DNA of 64,000 nt from Nocardioides zhouii (GTDB taxonomy: Bacteria > Actinomycetota > Actinomycetes > Propionibacteriales > Nocardioidaceae): contig NZ_SDWV01000010.1 in NCBI RefSeq assembly GCF_004137345.1, forward strand, positions 1 to 64,000, written 5' to 3'. Below are positions 9,691 through 18,942 of this stretch, one piece after another. The translations under genes were made by a program, and so were the position numbers. The notes under the pieces were generated by a model, which saw only the letters and a list, made by a program, of their open reading frames with translations, was not told where the DNA came from and did no database searches. Each line of letters starts with the position of its first letter. Position 1 is the first letter of the stretch.

Positions 9691-10002
9691 ATGGTGATCT
9701 TCCGACGACTGCTCGGCGACGTGCTGCGCAGCGCCCGGATGCAGCGCGGGATGACCCTGCGAGAGCTCTCGGCCGAGGCCCGGGTCAGCCTGGGCTACAT
9801 CTCGGAGATCGAGCGGGGACAGAAGGAAGCGTCCTCCGAGCTGCTCGCGTCGCTGTGCGAGGCGATGGACCTGCCGCTCTCCGACGTGCTCCGTGACGTC
9901 GCCGACGCGGTAGCGATCGAGGAGCTGGCCATCGGCATCGTGGCGACCACGCCCATCTCGGCGGGACGCCCCAGCGGCGACGTCGTGGCCTCCGCCGCCT
10001 GA
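9691..10002 (+). CDS. clgR: ClgR-like helix-turn-helix transcriptional regulator
   Basis: The 103-residue protein is an XRE-type regulator. The HTH spans about residues 12-65 (TLRELSAEARVSLGYISEIE, then RGQKEASSELLASLCEAM). It matches ClgR, the actinobacterial activator of clp protease and stress genes that usually lies downstream of cinA. The ATG at 9691 is preferred over an upstream in-frame ATG because homologues begin MVIFRRLLGDVLRSAR and an AGCAAGGA ribosome-binding-like sequence sits 8 nt before it. The C-terminal tail ends DVVASAA; alanine-rich tails are typical of ClgR and are linked to Clp degradation in some species (family knowledge). Confidence 0.9.
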   Translation: MVIFRRLLGDVLRSARMQRGMTLRELSAEARVSLGYISEIERGQKEASSELLASLCEAMDLPLSDVLRDVADAVAIEELAIGIVATTPISAGRPSGDVVASAA

Positions 10003-10003
10003 G

Positions 10004-10795
10004 CTATCTCTCCGGCTGGCAGCTGGGGCACCAGTAGGCCGCGCGCTCGCGGCCCGGCTCGCCGAGCATGGTCACCAGGATCGGCGTGCCGCAGCGGCGG
10101 CACGGCGAGGTGTCGCGGCGGTAGACCCACATGCGCTCGCGCTCGCGCAGGTTGCCGGTGGTGGACTGGATCGCACGGTCCTTGTTGAGCTCGAGCATCT
10201 GCTTCGCCCGTCGTACGAGCCGGGTGAGGTCGGGCACGCGGCCCACGCCCGTCGCGGGGTTGACCCCGCTGGTGAAGCAGAGCTCGGCCATGTACATGTT
10301 GCCGACACCCGCCAGGTTGCGCTGGTCGAGCAGCGCCTGCCCGACCGGGCGCGCGGGCTCGTCGCGGAGGTTGGCCAGCGCGCGGGCCTCGTCCCAGTCC
10401 GGCCCGAGCAGGTCGGGGCCGAGGTGGGCGACCAGGTCGGCCTCCGCGTCGCGGGGGACCAGCTCGACGATGCCGAGCTGGAAGCCGACCGCCCGCCGGC
10501 CCTCGATGCCGAGCAGCAGCCGGACTTGGCTGTCGGGCCGCCGCCACCGCTCGCCGTCCGGGTAGACGTGCCACGAGCCCTCCATCTTGAGGTGGGTGTG
10601 GATCGTCCAGGCGCGCTCGTGGTCGATGCGGGTGAGGATGTGCTTGCCGCGCGAGAGCGTACGGATGACGGTGCCGCCGGTCAGGTCGACCGTCGCGAAG
10701 GACGGCACGCGGAAGTCGGTGACGGTGAGCCTGTGCCCGGTCAGGGCACGGTCGAGCTTGGCTGCGGCTCGGTAGACGGTGTCGCCCTCAGGCAC
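10004..10795 (-). CDS. Fpg/Nei-family DNA glycosylase (endonuclease VIII type)
   Basis: The 263-residue enzyme starts at GTG with MPEGDTVYRAA; Pro2 is the Schiff-base nucleophile and Glu3 the catalytic acid of the family. A conserved Lys lies in SRGKHILTRI, the helix-two-turn-helix region contains GVGNMYMAELCF, and a C-terminal zinc finger shows CRRCGTP and WCPSCQ. The PEGDTV start is typical of Nei rather than Fpg (PELPEVE). It excises oxidised pyrimidines. The GTG overlaps the lhr stop by 8 bp, so it follows lhr in one minus-strand operon, and the lhr-nei pair is common in actinobacteria. It is convergent with clgR, whose stop lies 1 bp away. Confidence 0.92.
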   Translation of the reverse strand: MPEGDTVYRAAAKLDRALTGHRLTVTDFRVPSFATVDLTGGTVIRTLSRGKHILTRIDHERAWTIHTHLKMEGSWHVYPDGERWRRPDSQVRLLLGIEGRRAVGFQLGIVELVPRDAEADLVAHLGPDLLGPDWDEARALANLRDEPARPVGQALLDQRNLAGVGNMYMAELCFTSGVNPATGVGRVPDLTRLVRRAKQMLELNKDRAIQSTTGNLRERERMWVYRRDTSPCRRCGTPILVTMLGEPGRERAAYWCPSCQPER

Positions 10796-13700
10796 GCAGC
10801 CTCAGTCCCTTCGGTGAAGCGATGAAGCCGGCCGCCGACAGCGCCAGCCGGATCGGGGTCTCGCCGCCGCTGCCGATGAGCGCCTGGCCGTCGGCCTTCT
10901 CGACGGTGAGCCGGCCGAGCGCACCCCGGCGGGCGGCGTCGGCGAGCGCCGACATCGCAGGCGTCAGCACGTCCTGGTCCTCGGTCCAGGTGAGCAGGGT
11001 GCGCCCACCGCGCTCGACGTAGACCGTCAGCGCACCGTCGACCGTCACCACCAGGGCGCCCGCCTTGCGCCCGGGGCGGTGCCCGGCACGCTCGGCATCG
11101 GCCGGCTCGGGCCACGGCAGTGCGGCGCCGAACACGTTGGCGGGGTCAGTCGCGGCGAGCGCGACGACTGTCGGCTTGCCGCCGGTGGTGCTCTCCGGCT
11201 CGGCGAACGTACGGAGCCGGTCGATGGCGCCCGCGCTGCCGAACTGCGCGGCACCGAGGCCGTCGATGAAGTAGCCGCGTCGGCAGCGACCGGTGTCCTC
11301 GAAGGCGCTCAGCACCTTGTAGACACCCGCGAACCCACCGGCCACCCGCTCGCTGACCACGGCGCCGCGGGTCACCACGCCGTGCCGCTCGAGCAGGTGC
11401 TCGGCGCGGGCGTGGGCGCGGCGGGTCGGGTCACCGTCGCGCTCGGGCAGGACCGCCCACCGTCCGGCCGTCTCGGGCGGGCCGGTGCGTACGGGCATCC
11501 GGCCGCCGGTTGACCTGCCGAGCCGTGGCGGCGTACGACGGGTGCGGTGCGACGGCGTCCCGCTGCGGACCAGGGCGCGGAGGGGAGCGAGGGTGTCGTT
11601 GGTGACGAGGCCGCGCCAGACCAGCTCCCACAGGGCGCTGCTGAGCTCGGCATCAGTGGTGGAGCCGACCCGGTCGGAGAGCTGGCGGAAGAACCAGGCG
11701 CCACCGGGTTCGAGGGCGTCGAGCACGGCGCGGTGGAGGCCGCTCGGCTCGTCTGACTCGACCTCGGGGAGGGTGAGGTGGGCCTGGTCGGCGAGGTGGA
11801 GGCTGACCCAGCCGTCGCTGCCGGGGAGCGGCGCGTGGCCGACCCAGATGACCTCGCCCGAGGCGGTGAGCTCGTCGAGCATCGAGGGCTCGTAGTCGCG
11901 GACGCGGGAGGCGAGCACCAGCGGCTCCAGGGCGCTGGCGGGCACGGGACACCCCGCGAGCTGGTCGATCGCGGCAATGACGCCGTCGAGGCCCCGCAGG
12001 GCGCCGCCGACCTTCTGCCAGGCCGGCAGGAAGCGGGCGACTGCGTCGTGGGTGACCGGCTCGATCTCTTGGCGCAGCCGCGCGAGCGAGCGACGACGGA
12101 GCTTGCGGAGCACCTCGGCGTCGCACCACTCGGTGCCGGAGCCCGACGGGCGGAACTCGCCGTCGAGCACGCGGCCGCGGTGCGCGAGCCGCTGCAGGGT
12201 CTGGCGGGCGACGGCTTCGCCGAGACCGAGGCGGCTCGCGACCTCGGCGGTGGTGAACGGGCCGTGGCTGCGGGCGTAGCGGGACACGAGGTCGCCGAGC
12301 GGGTCCTCGGGCAGCTCGAGGAAGGCGTCGGGGGTGCCGACCGGGACGGGTACGCCGAGCCCGTCACGCAGCCGACCGATGTCCTCGATGGCGGTCCAGC
12401 GGTCCTCGCCGGCCATCCGCACGGGGAGCACCCGCCGGTCGAGCAGCGACAACCACTCGGCGACATCCGCGCCGTCGACGCTGCGCTCGGCGATCTCGGC
12501 GACCGACAGCGGTCCGACGAGGCGCAGCAGGTCGGCGACGCCCTCGGCGTTGCGGGCACGCCGGTCGGGCGCGAGCCACTGCAGTTCGGCCTCGACCTCG
12601 GCGAGCACCTCGGGGTCGAGCAGCTCGCGGAGCTCGGCGCGACCGAGCAGCTCGGCGAGCAGGCCCTGGTCGAGCGACAGCGCAGCTGCGCGACGCTCGG
12701 CGATGGGGGAGTCGCCCTCGTAGACGAACTGGGCGACATAGCCGAAGAGCAGGCTGCGGGCGAACGGGCTGGGCGAGGTGGTGGCGACGTCGACGACGGT
12801 GACCTCGCGACGCTGGACGCGGCCGAGCAGGGCGACGAGCGCGGGGAGGTCGTACACGTCCTGGAGGCACTCGCGCACGGCCTCGAGGACGATGGGGAAG
12901 GAGGGGTACTGCGCGGCGACCTGGAGCAGCTGCGCGCTGCGCTGGCGCTGCTGCCACAGCGGACTGCGCCGGCCGGGGTCGCGACGAGGGAGCAGCAGCG
13001 CGCGGGCGGCGCACTCGCGGAAGCGGCTGGCGAAGAGCGCCGACCCGCCGACCTCCTGCGTGACGAGCTGCTCGATCTCGTCGGGCTCGAAGACGATGAC
13101 CTCGCCCGTGGGCGGCTCGGCGTCGGTGTCGGGGATCCGGATGACGATGCCGTCGTCGGAGGCCACGGCCTGGCCGTCGATGTCGTAGCGCTCCCGCATC
13201 CGCGCGTTGATCGCGAGCGCCCAGGGGGCGTGGACGGGGGTGCCGTAGGGGGAGTGGACGACGAGGCGCCAGTCGCCGAGCTCGTCGCGGAACCGCTCGA
13301 CGACGATCTGGGTGTCGTGCGGGACGACCTGCGTCGCCTCGCGCTGCTCGGTGATGTAGGTGACGAGGTTGGTGGCGGCGTTGGCGTCGAGCCCGCGCTC
13401 GCGCACGCTCGCAATGGCCTTCGCCGGTGAAACCGCGGCGAGCTCGCGGGTGAAGGCTCCGACGGCGGCGCCGAGCTCGGCGGGCCGGCCGAGGGCGTCG
13501 CCCTTCCAGAACGGCAGCCGGCCGGGGATGCCTGGCGCGGGCGTGACGAGCACGCGATCGTGGGTGATGTCCTCGATACGCCAGCTGGTGGCGCCGAGGG
13601 CGAAGATGTCGCCGACGCGCGACTCGTAGACCATCTCCTCGTCGAGCTCGCCGACCCGGCTGGCCTTCTCGCCGACGAGGAAGACGCCGAAGAGCCCACG

Positions 13701-15314
13701 GTCGGGGATGGTTCCACCGCTGGTGACGGCGAGCCGCTGGGCGCCCGGACGGCCGCTGAGGGTGCCGGTGACGCGGTCCCAGACGATGCGCGGGCGCAGC
13801 TCGGCGAACTCGTCGCTGGGGTAGCGCCCGCTCAGCAGGTCGAGGGTGGCGTCGTAGGCGCCGCGGGGGAGCTGGGCGTACGACGCCGCGCGGGTCATCA
13901 GCGCGAACATCTCGTCGACGTCCCACTCGTCCATGGCGAGCATCGCCACGACCTGCTGGGCCAGAACGTCGAGGGGGTTGGCCGGGACGGAGAGCTTCTC
14001 GATCGCGCCGCTGCGCATCCGCTCGACCGACACGGCCGTCTGCGCCAGGTCGCCGCGGTGCTTGGGGAAGAGGACGCCACGACTCACCTCGCCCACCTGG
14101 TGACCGGCGCGGCCCACGCGCTGCAGGGCGCTGGCGACGCTCGGCGGCGACTCGATCTGGATGACCAGGTCGACCGCGCCCATGTCGATGCCGAGCTCGA
14201 GGCTGCTCGTCGCGACCACGGCGGGCAGGCGGCCGCGCTTGAGGTCGTCCTCGATGATCGCGCGCTGCTCCTTGGAGACCGAGCCGTGGTGGGCCTTGGC
14301 GATGATCGTCCCGGCGCCGCTGCTCTGCCCCGACTGGGCCATGATCTGCGCGGGTGGCTGCTGGGACTTCGGCCCCGAGTCCTGTGCGTCGCGCTCCTCG
14401 GCCCGCGTCGTGGCGATCTCGTTGAGCCGGGCGGTGAGGCGCTCCGCCAGGCGGCGGGAGTTGGCGAAGACGATCGTCGAGCGGTGCCGCTCGACGAGGT
14501 CGACCACGTGCTCCTCGACGTGGGGCCAGATGCTCGTCGACCGGCCGGGATCGCCCGACGTCTCGTCGTACTCCTCCGGCATCGTCATGTCCTCGACCGG
14601 CACCACCACCCGGAGGTCCCACTCCTTGGTGCTGGGCGGCGACACGATCTCGACCGGCTGCGCGCCACCGAGGAATCGCGCCACCTCGTCGAGGGGACGC
14701 ACGGTCGCGCTGAGCCCGATGCGCTGCGCAGGCTTGTCGAGGAGCGAGTCGAGGCGCTCGAGGCTGATCGCTAGGTGCGCGCCGCGCTTCGTGCCGGCGA
14801 CGGCGTGGACCTCGTCGATGATGACGGTGTCGACGCTGCGCAGCGTCTCGCGCGCCTGGCTGGTCAGCATCAGGAAGAGCGACTCGGGCGTGGTGATGAG
14901 GATGTCGGGCGGCGTGGTGCCGAGCTTGCGCCGGTCGGCCGGGCTGGTGTCGCCGGACCGCAGTCCCACCGTCACCTCGGGGACCGTGGTCTCGAGCCGC
15001 TCCGCAGTGTGGCGGATGCCGGTGAGGGGAGCGCGCAGGTTGCGCTCGACGTCGACGCCGAGCGCCTTGAGCGGGGAGATGTAGAGGACGCGGGTGCGCC
15101 GTGACTTGTCCTCGGGCTTCTCACTGCTCATGAGTCGGTCGATCGCGTGGAGGAAGGCGCTCAGCGTCTTGCCGCTGCCGGTGGGTGCGACGACCAGCGC
15201 GTTCTTGCCCTCGGCGATGCTCGTCCACGCGCCCTCCTGGGCCGGCGTGGCCTGCGCGAACGACGCCGTGAACCACTCCCGCGTGGGCGCGCTGAAGCGG
15301 TCGAGGGCGGACAT
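10788..15314 (-). CDS. lhr: Lhr-family ATP-dependent helicase
   Basis: This is a very large superfamily 2 helicase of 1508 residues. Walker A is at 43-50 (APTGSGKT), DEVH box at 167-170, and a helicase C-terminal domain follows with the family motif VGRAGHQVG. Winged-helix and Lhr-specific C-terminal domains make up the rest, as in the long-form Lhr of mycobacteria. Lhr translocates 3' to 5' on single-stranded DNA and unwinds RNA-DNA duplexes; a repair role is supported by the overlapping nei-like gene. The frame is open further upstream to 15455, but the ATG at 15314 is chosen because MSALDRFSAPTREWF matches the domain start and CAGACT lies 7 nt before it. Confidence 0.94.
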   Translation of the reverse strand: MSALDRFSAPTREWFTASFAQATPAQEGAWTSIAEGKNALVVAPTGSGKTLSAFLHAIDRLMSSEKPEDKSRRTRVLYISPLKALGVDVERNLRAPLTGIRHTAERLETTVPEVTVGLRSGDTSPADRRKLGTTPPDILITTPESLFLMLTSQARETLRSVDTVIIDEVHAVAGTKRGAHLAISLERLDSLLDKPAQRIGLSATVRPLDEVARFLGGAQPVEIVSPPSTKEWDLRVVVPVEDMTMPEEYDETSGDPGRSTSIWPHVEEHVVDLVERHRSTIVFANSRRLAERLTARLNEIATTRAEERDAQDSGPKSQQPPAQIMAQSGQSSGAGTIIAKAHHGSVSKEQRAIIEDDLKRGRLPAVVATSSLELGIDMGAVDLVIQIESPPSVASALQRVGRAGHQVGEVSRGVLFPKHRGDLAQTAVSVERMRSGAIEKLSVPANPLDVLAQQVVAMLAMDEWDVDEMFALMTRAASYAQLPRGAYDATLDLLSGRYPSDEFAELRPRIVWDRVTGTLSGRPGAQRLAVTSGGTIPDRGLFGVFLVGEKASRVGELDEEMVYESRVGDIFALGATSWRIEDITHDRVLVTPAPGIPGRLPFWKGDALGRPAELGAAVGAFTRELAAVSPAKAIASVRERGLDANAATNLVTYITEQREATQVVPHDTQIVVERFRDELGDWRLVVHSPYGTPVHAPWALAINARMRERYDIDGQAVASDDGIVIRIPDTDAEPPTGEVIVFEPDEIEQLVTQEVGGSALFASRFRECAARALLLPRRDPGRRSPLWQQRQRSAQLLQVAAQYPSFPIVLEAVRECLQDVYDLPALVALLGRVQRREVTVVDVATTSPSPFARSLLFGYVAQFVYEGDSPIAERRAAALSLDQGLLAELLGRAELRELLDPEVLAEVEAELQWLAPDRRARNAEGVADLLRLVGPLSVAEIAERSVDGADVAEWLSLLDRRVLPVRMAGEDRWTAIEDIGRLRDGLGVPVPVGTPDAFLELPEDPLGDLVSRYARSHGPFTTAEVASRLGLGEAVARQTLQRLAHRGRVLDGEFRPSGSGTEWCDAEVLRKLRRRSLARLRQEIEPVTHDAVARFLPAWQKVGGALRGLDGVIAAIDQLAGCPVPASALEPLVLASRVRDYEPSMLDELTASGEVIWVGHAPLPGSDGWVSLHLADQAHLTLPEVESDEPSGLHRAVLDALEPGGAWFFRQLSDRVGSTTDAELSSALWELVWRGLVTNDTLAPLRALVRSGTPSHRTRRTPPRLGRSTGGRMPVRTGPPETAGRWAVLPERDGDPTRRAHARAEHLLERHGVVTRGAVVSERVAGGFAGVYKVLSAFEDTGRCRRGYFIDGLGAAQFGSAGAIDRLRTFAEPESTTGGKPTVVALAATDPANVFGAALPWPEPADAERAGHRPGRKAGALVVTVDGALTVYVERGGRTLLTWTEDQDVLTPAMSALADAARRGALGRLTVEKADGQALIGSGGETPIRLALSAAGFIASPKGLRLRA

Positions 15315-15397
15315 GCTGTGCAGTCTGTCACCGAGGTGCGACATCGGGGCTCGCCCTGAAGGACGTCCGGCGTTCAGCGGAGTCGGACAAGGACCGA

Positions 15398-15808
15398 TCA
15401 GTTGATGATCTCGCCGCGCTCGTCCGCGCGGAGGACCGCGATCCGGTCGCGCCACGCCTGCAGCGCCTCGGGACTGAGGCGCGTCCAGTCCTCGACCTCG
15501 GCAACCACCCGGAGCGGCTCGGTGCTGCGGTAGGACCGCGTGGGATTGCCGGGGAACTTCTTGTCGGTCACGTTCGGGTCGTTCTCGTACGCGCCGACCG
15601 GCTGGACCTCGTACACGCGCGGCTCTCGCTCGCCTGCGGCGAGCTCGGCGGCGAGGCCGGCGCCGTCGGCCAGGGCCGTGAAGTAGATGTGGTTCATCAC
15701 CACCTCGGGCCGGTAGTTGGACCGGAAGCCCGCGGTGAGCAGCTCGCCGACCAGCAGGTCGGCCTTGGTGCCGTGGAAGAACGGTCCGTTGTCGAGCGCG
15801 TCACTCAC
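15398..15808 (-). CDS. arr: NAD(+)--rifampin ADP-ribosyltransferase
   Basis: The 136-residue protein matches Arr over its full length: GPFFHGTKADLLVGELLTAGF, the segment VMNHIYFTALADGAGLAAEL, and the C-terminal RSTEPLRVVAEVEDW. Arr enzymes ADP-ribosylate the C23 hydroxyl of rifamycins and inactivate them. The gene starts at GTG 15808, 6 nt after TAGGCT (15820-15815 on the minus strand), a leaderless-type promoter. No integron, transposon or resistance cluster is visible nearby, so it looks like a resident chromosomal copy, as in Mycobacterium smegmatis. Resistance itself is inferred. Confidence 0.92.
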   Translation of the reverse strand: MSDALDNGPFFHGTKADLLVGELLTAGFRSNYRPEVVMNHIYFTALADGAGLAAELAAGEREPRVYEVQPVGAYENDPNVTDKKFPGNPTRSYRSTEPLRVVAEVEDWTRLSPEALQAWRDRIAVLRADERGEIIN

Positions 15809-15873
15809 CGTCCCAGCCTAGGACGGGCTTTGTGCGGTGTCTGTGGTTCGGATGCTGCACCACGGACACCGCA

Positions 15874-16362
15874 CTAGCCGTCGACCCCGGACGCGCGGCG
15901 GTGCAGCTCCCGGAGCTCGTCCGCAAGCGAGGATGCCGGGCCTGCAACAGGAACGCCCGGGGCCACCTCGTTGATCGACAGCGCCAGCACCGGGCCGGCG
16001 GGGAGGCCCCAGCCCGACCTCCATGCAGACAGCTGTGCGGTCGAGGCGGCGTACACGATCCGACCCAGCCCCACCCACGCGTGCCCGGCCGAGCACATCG
16101 GGCAGTGCTCGCCGGACGTGTAGACGGTGCACGTCGGGCGTACGTCCTCCGCGACGTGGCCGGCGGCCCACCGGGCCAGCTCGAGCTCGGGGTGTCGGGT
16201 CTGGTCGCCCGCGCCGGTGGTGTTGCGCTCCTCGCGCAGCACGACGCCGGTGGGATCGACCAGCAGTGACCCGAACGGTTCGTCGCCGCCGTCGAGCGCC
16301 TCGCGGGCGAGGTCCACACACCGGCGCAGGTGGGTGAGGTCGTCGGGGGTGAGGAGGTCCAT
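15874..16362 (-). CDS. nucleoside/cytosine-type deaminase (CDA fold)
   Basis: The 162-residue protein has the zinc-deaminase signature H57-P-E59 and C87-P-M-C90: His57, Cys87 and Cys90 bind zinc and Glu59 shuttles protons. It resembles guanine deaminase/tRNA-adenosine deaminase relatives, but the substrate cannot be fixed from sequence. The ATG at 16362 lies 6 nt after TACTGT (16374-16369), implying a leaderless transcript. The gene is divergent from the AAA ATPase across 70 bp. Confidence 0.85.
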   Translation of the reverse strand: MDLLTPDDLTHLRRCVDLAREALDGGDEPFGSLLVDPTGVVLREERNTTGAGDQTRHPELELARWAAGHVAEDVRPTCTVYTSGEHCPMCSAGHAWVGLGRIVYAASTAQLSAWRSGWGLPAGPVLALSINEVAPGVPVAGPASSLADELRELHRRASGVDG

Positions 16363-16432
16363 CCGCCGACAGTAGGGCGGTCGGCGACAAACCGGGAGGC
16401 GGCTGTCGTCGTCGCCGCCTACGCTCGCCCGC

Positions 16433-17836
16433 ATGACTGACACGGGGGACAGGCAGGACGACGAGCTCCGGGGTGCACTCGGACGACTGGTGAAGCAGCT
16501 GCTCAAGGAGGAGCACGACGAGCAGCGAGGGACGCCGATGCTCCCGGTCCTCGACGCCCACTTCGGGCAGCCGGCCGATGACCTGCCCGTCGTGCAGGAG
16601 TCGGTCGACGCCCACCGCGTCGTCGACGTCGACCTCGCGCTCGCCGAGATCGCGGGCCGCGACCCCGAGAGCCGGCTGCTCGGGATCGGTGGCGGCGACC
16701 AGCGGCACCACAGCTCGCTGAGCGACCTGATGGCCCAGGCCGGGTGGGGGCGTTTCCGGCAGGGGCAGGTCGACCGGCTCAACCTCGCGACGGGTCCCGA
16801 CACCGACCGGGCGACCGTGGCCTTCGGCCTGCACCTCTTCGCGTACGACGGCGCGCCGGTCGCCGTGCTGCAGCGTGCCGCCAACCCGCAGTTCGGCGGC
16901 CAGCCGCGGCTCGAGCTGCTCGCGCCGACGCCCGAGGTGGCAACGGCGCTCCTGACCGAGGTGCGCGAGCTCTCGCTTTCGCTCAGCGTGCTGCGCGGCC
17001 AGGTGATCACGTTCGCCGGGAACCCCTACGAGCACTCGCTGAGCGGCATCACGTTCGCCCGCCGCCCGGACCTGCCTGCTGACCGCGTGATCCTGCCCGA
17101 GGGCACCCTCGACCAGGTGCGGGCGCACGTCGTCGGTCTCGCCGAGCACCGTGAGCAGCTGCGGAGCAAGGGGCAGCACCTCAAGCGCGGCGTGCTGCTC
17201 TACGGGCCGCCCGGCACCGGGAAGACCCACACCGTCCGGCACCTCATCAGCGCCGTGCCCGGCACCACCGTCGTGATCCTCACCGGGATGCAGATGGGGT
17301 TCGTGGCCGCCGCGGCCCAGATCGCGCGCGCCCACCAGCCGGCCATCGTCGTGCTGGAGGACTGCGACCTCATCGCCGAGGACCGCGACCACGGCCACTT
17401 CGGAGGCGGGCCGTCGCCGCTGCTGTTCACGCTGCTCGACGCGATGGACGGCCTCGACGCGGACGCCGACGTCGTGTTCCTGCTGACGACCAACCGCGCG
17501 GAGGCGCTCGAGCGTGCCCTCGCCCAGCGGCCCGGCCGGGTCGACCTCGCGGTGGAGATCCCGCTGCCGGACGAGCCGGCCCGTCAGTCGCTGATCGCCC
17601 TCTACGCCACCGAGGTCGGCTTCTCGACCTCGGCCATCGCGGAGGCCGCGGCTGCCGCGGCGGGCACCACGGCGTCGTACGCCAAGGAGCTGGTGCGGCG
17701 GGCTGTGCTGATCGCGGCGATGGATGGTCGTGAGCCGGGCGACGAGGACCTGGCCGCTGCCACCGCGCAGCTCCAGGCGGATGGAGCCTCGCTCACGCGG
17801 GCGCTGCTCGGCACGACAGCCACGGACCGCTCCTAG
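16433..17836 (+). CDS. AAA-family ATPase with uncharacterised N-terminal region
   Basis: A 467-residue protein. Residues about 1-235 have no motif I recognise; the segment about 150-200 contains AYDGAPVAVLQRAANPQFGG. An AAA module follows with Walker A GPPGTGKT (about 257-264), Walker B IVVLEDCDLI, sensor-like LLTTNRAEALE and an arginine-finger-like QRPGRVDLAVEIPLPDE. It is cytoplasmic, with no membrane segment. Such proteins act as remodelling ATPases, but no partner is encoded alongside, so the target is unknown. Start ATG 16433 lies 7 nt after TACGCT. The stop is 1 bp from the convergent DUF2071 gene. Confidence 0.85.
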   Translation: MTDTGDRQDDELRGALGRLVKQLLKEEHDEQRGTPMLPVLDAHFGQPADDLPVVQESVDAHRVVDVDLALAEIAGRDPESRLLGIGGGDQRHHSSLSDLMAQAGWGRFRQGQVDRLNLATGPDTDRATVAFGLHLFAYDGAPVAVLQRAANPQFGGQPRLELLAPTPEVATALLTEVRELSLSLSVLRGQVITFAGNPYEHSLSGITFARRPDLPADRVILPEGTLDQVRAHVVGLAEHREQLRSKGQHLKRGVLLYGPPGTGKTHTVRHLISAVPGTTVVILTGMQMGFVAAAAQIARAHQPAIVVLEDCDLIAEDRDHGHFGGGPSPLLFTLLDAMDGLDADADVVFLLTTNRAEALERALAQRPGRVDLAVEIPLPDEPARQSLIALYATEVGFSTSAIAEAAAAAAGTTASYAKELVRRAVLIAAMDGREPGDEDLAAATAQLQADGASLTRALLGTTATDRS

Positions 17837-17837
17837 G

Positions 17838-18575
17838 TCACCGCGGCCGGCGGGCGTCCACCGGGAACCCGAAGTCCGTGTGGACCCCGGGGCTGAACCC
17901 GACGTGATCGGGTGGCCGGTCGGCCAGTCCGGGCAGCCCGACGGAGGCCATCAGGCCGTCGTCGAGCGCGAGCACCTCGGCGTCGTGGACGGGCCACGGC
18001 TCGTGCTGGTTGGGGACGTAGAGCGTGCGACCGCCCCACCGCGTGTGCAGGCCCCACCGAGCGCTCAGGAAGTGGTCGAGCTCGGTGCTCTCGCGCGCCG
18101 CCCCGGCACGTACGACGACGTGGCTGGAGGCGCGTACGCCGGGCCAGCGCAGCCGGGCGTCGTAGGTGTGCTCGTCGCCCTGCACGCGGTAGCGCATCCG
18201 CGCCCAGCGGTACGGGACGCCGAACCCGGCTCGGGCGCCGGCGACCACCGCGGCGCGGTCGGTGTCGAGGCTGAGGAACACGATCCCGCGCCGGCCGGTG
18301 TCGTCGACGGAGTAGAGCCGCACGTTGGTCTCGAGGAAGGTCCCCGCCCACGGCACGGGGTGGCTGCGGCCGAACCCGGCGCCGACCATGCGGAACGGGA
18401 TCAGGCCGACGTAAGTGCGCCCCTCGAAGGTGTCGGGTCGCACGCCCGGTGGCATCCGGTGCGCGACCAGAGCCGGGTCGACCGCCCAGTGCAGGAACGT
18501 CAGGTCGCGCCAGCCCTGGCTCATCAGCACGCGGCCCGACAGCTCTGGCGCAACGGACGACACGGGTTCGATCAC
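17838..18575 (-). CDS. DUF2071 (YqjF-like) family protein
   Basis: A 245-residue protein with the family pattern MSQGWRDLTFLHWAVDP, VGLIPFRMVGAGF and TFLETNVRLYSVD, ending in VHTDFGFP. DUF2071 proteins are related in fold to acetoacetate decarboxylase, but no function is established. The gene starts at GTG 18575, 6 nt after TAGGCT, leaderless-like. It is divergent from the small gene at 18649, which has its own TAGGCT 6 nt before the start, so two very similar promoters face away from each other in 73 bp. Confidence 0.85.
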   Translation of the reverse strand: MIEPVSSVAPELSGRVLMSQGWRDLTFLHWAVDPALVAHRMPPGVRPDTFEGRTYVGLIPFRMVGAGFGRSHPVPWAGTFLETNVRLYSVDDTGRRGIVFLSLDTDRAAVVAGARAGFGVPYRWARMRYRVQGDEHTYDARLRWPGVRASSHVVVRAGAARESTELDHFLSARWGLHTRWGGRTLYVPNQHEPWPVHDAEVLALDDGLMASVGLPGLADRPPDHVGFSPGVHTDFGFPVDARRPR

Positions 18576-18648
18576 TCGGCCAGCCTAGGCACGGCCCACA
18601 CGTCGGGACGACGGCGAGCGATCGCCCCACCCAACCTAGGCTCGAGCC

Positions 18649-18942
18649 ATGACGGAGTTCCAGGTGACGCGGTGGCGCGAGCTGCCGTCGATGGTGGCAG
18701 CGAGGTCGGGCGACGAGACCGCGAAGGTCCAGCTCGCGGCGAGGTTCCAGGAGGCCATCGACGAGGCCGCGATGCGGCTCGGCGACACCGGGTCGACCGA
18801 CTACCTCGAGGGCTGGGAGCGATCGCCCTGGACCGAGGCCGACGGCTCACCAGCGGAGGTGCTCGACCGCGTGGCCGCCGAGCTCGACCGCGAGTGGCCC
18901 GCGGACCGGATCGCCGGCTACCTCGACGGGCTGTCCGGATGA
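18649..18942 (+). CDS. small conserved protein (probable PF13769-type 'virulence factor' family)
   Basis: A 97-residue protein with the pattern QVTRWRELPSMVAARSG, AKVQLAARFQEAIDEAAMRLG and TDYLEGWERSPW. From memory this corresponds to a short family named virulence factor (PF13769), found beside homocysteine-methyltransferase/MetF-type genes in many bacteria; the name does not imply virulence. No catalytic motif is evident. The 4-bp ATGA overlap with the downstream homocysteine methyltransferase gene argues for a shared function in one-carbon or methyl transfer. The start lies 6 nt after TAGGCT. Confidence 0.65.
   Translation: MTEFQVTRWRELPSMVAARSGDETAKVQLAARFQEAIDEAAMRLGDTGSTDYLEGWERSPWTEADGSPAEVLDRVAAELDREWPADRIAGYLDGLSG

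Noticed and set aside
15315-15455. 47-residue N-terminal extension of Lhr
   Set aside because: The conserved helicase start MSALDRFSAPTREWF fits the ATG at 15314, and the extension is basic and low in complexity.
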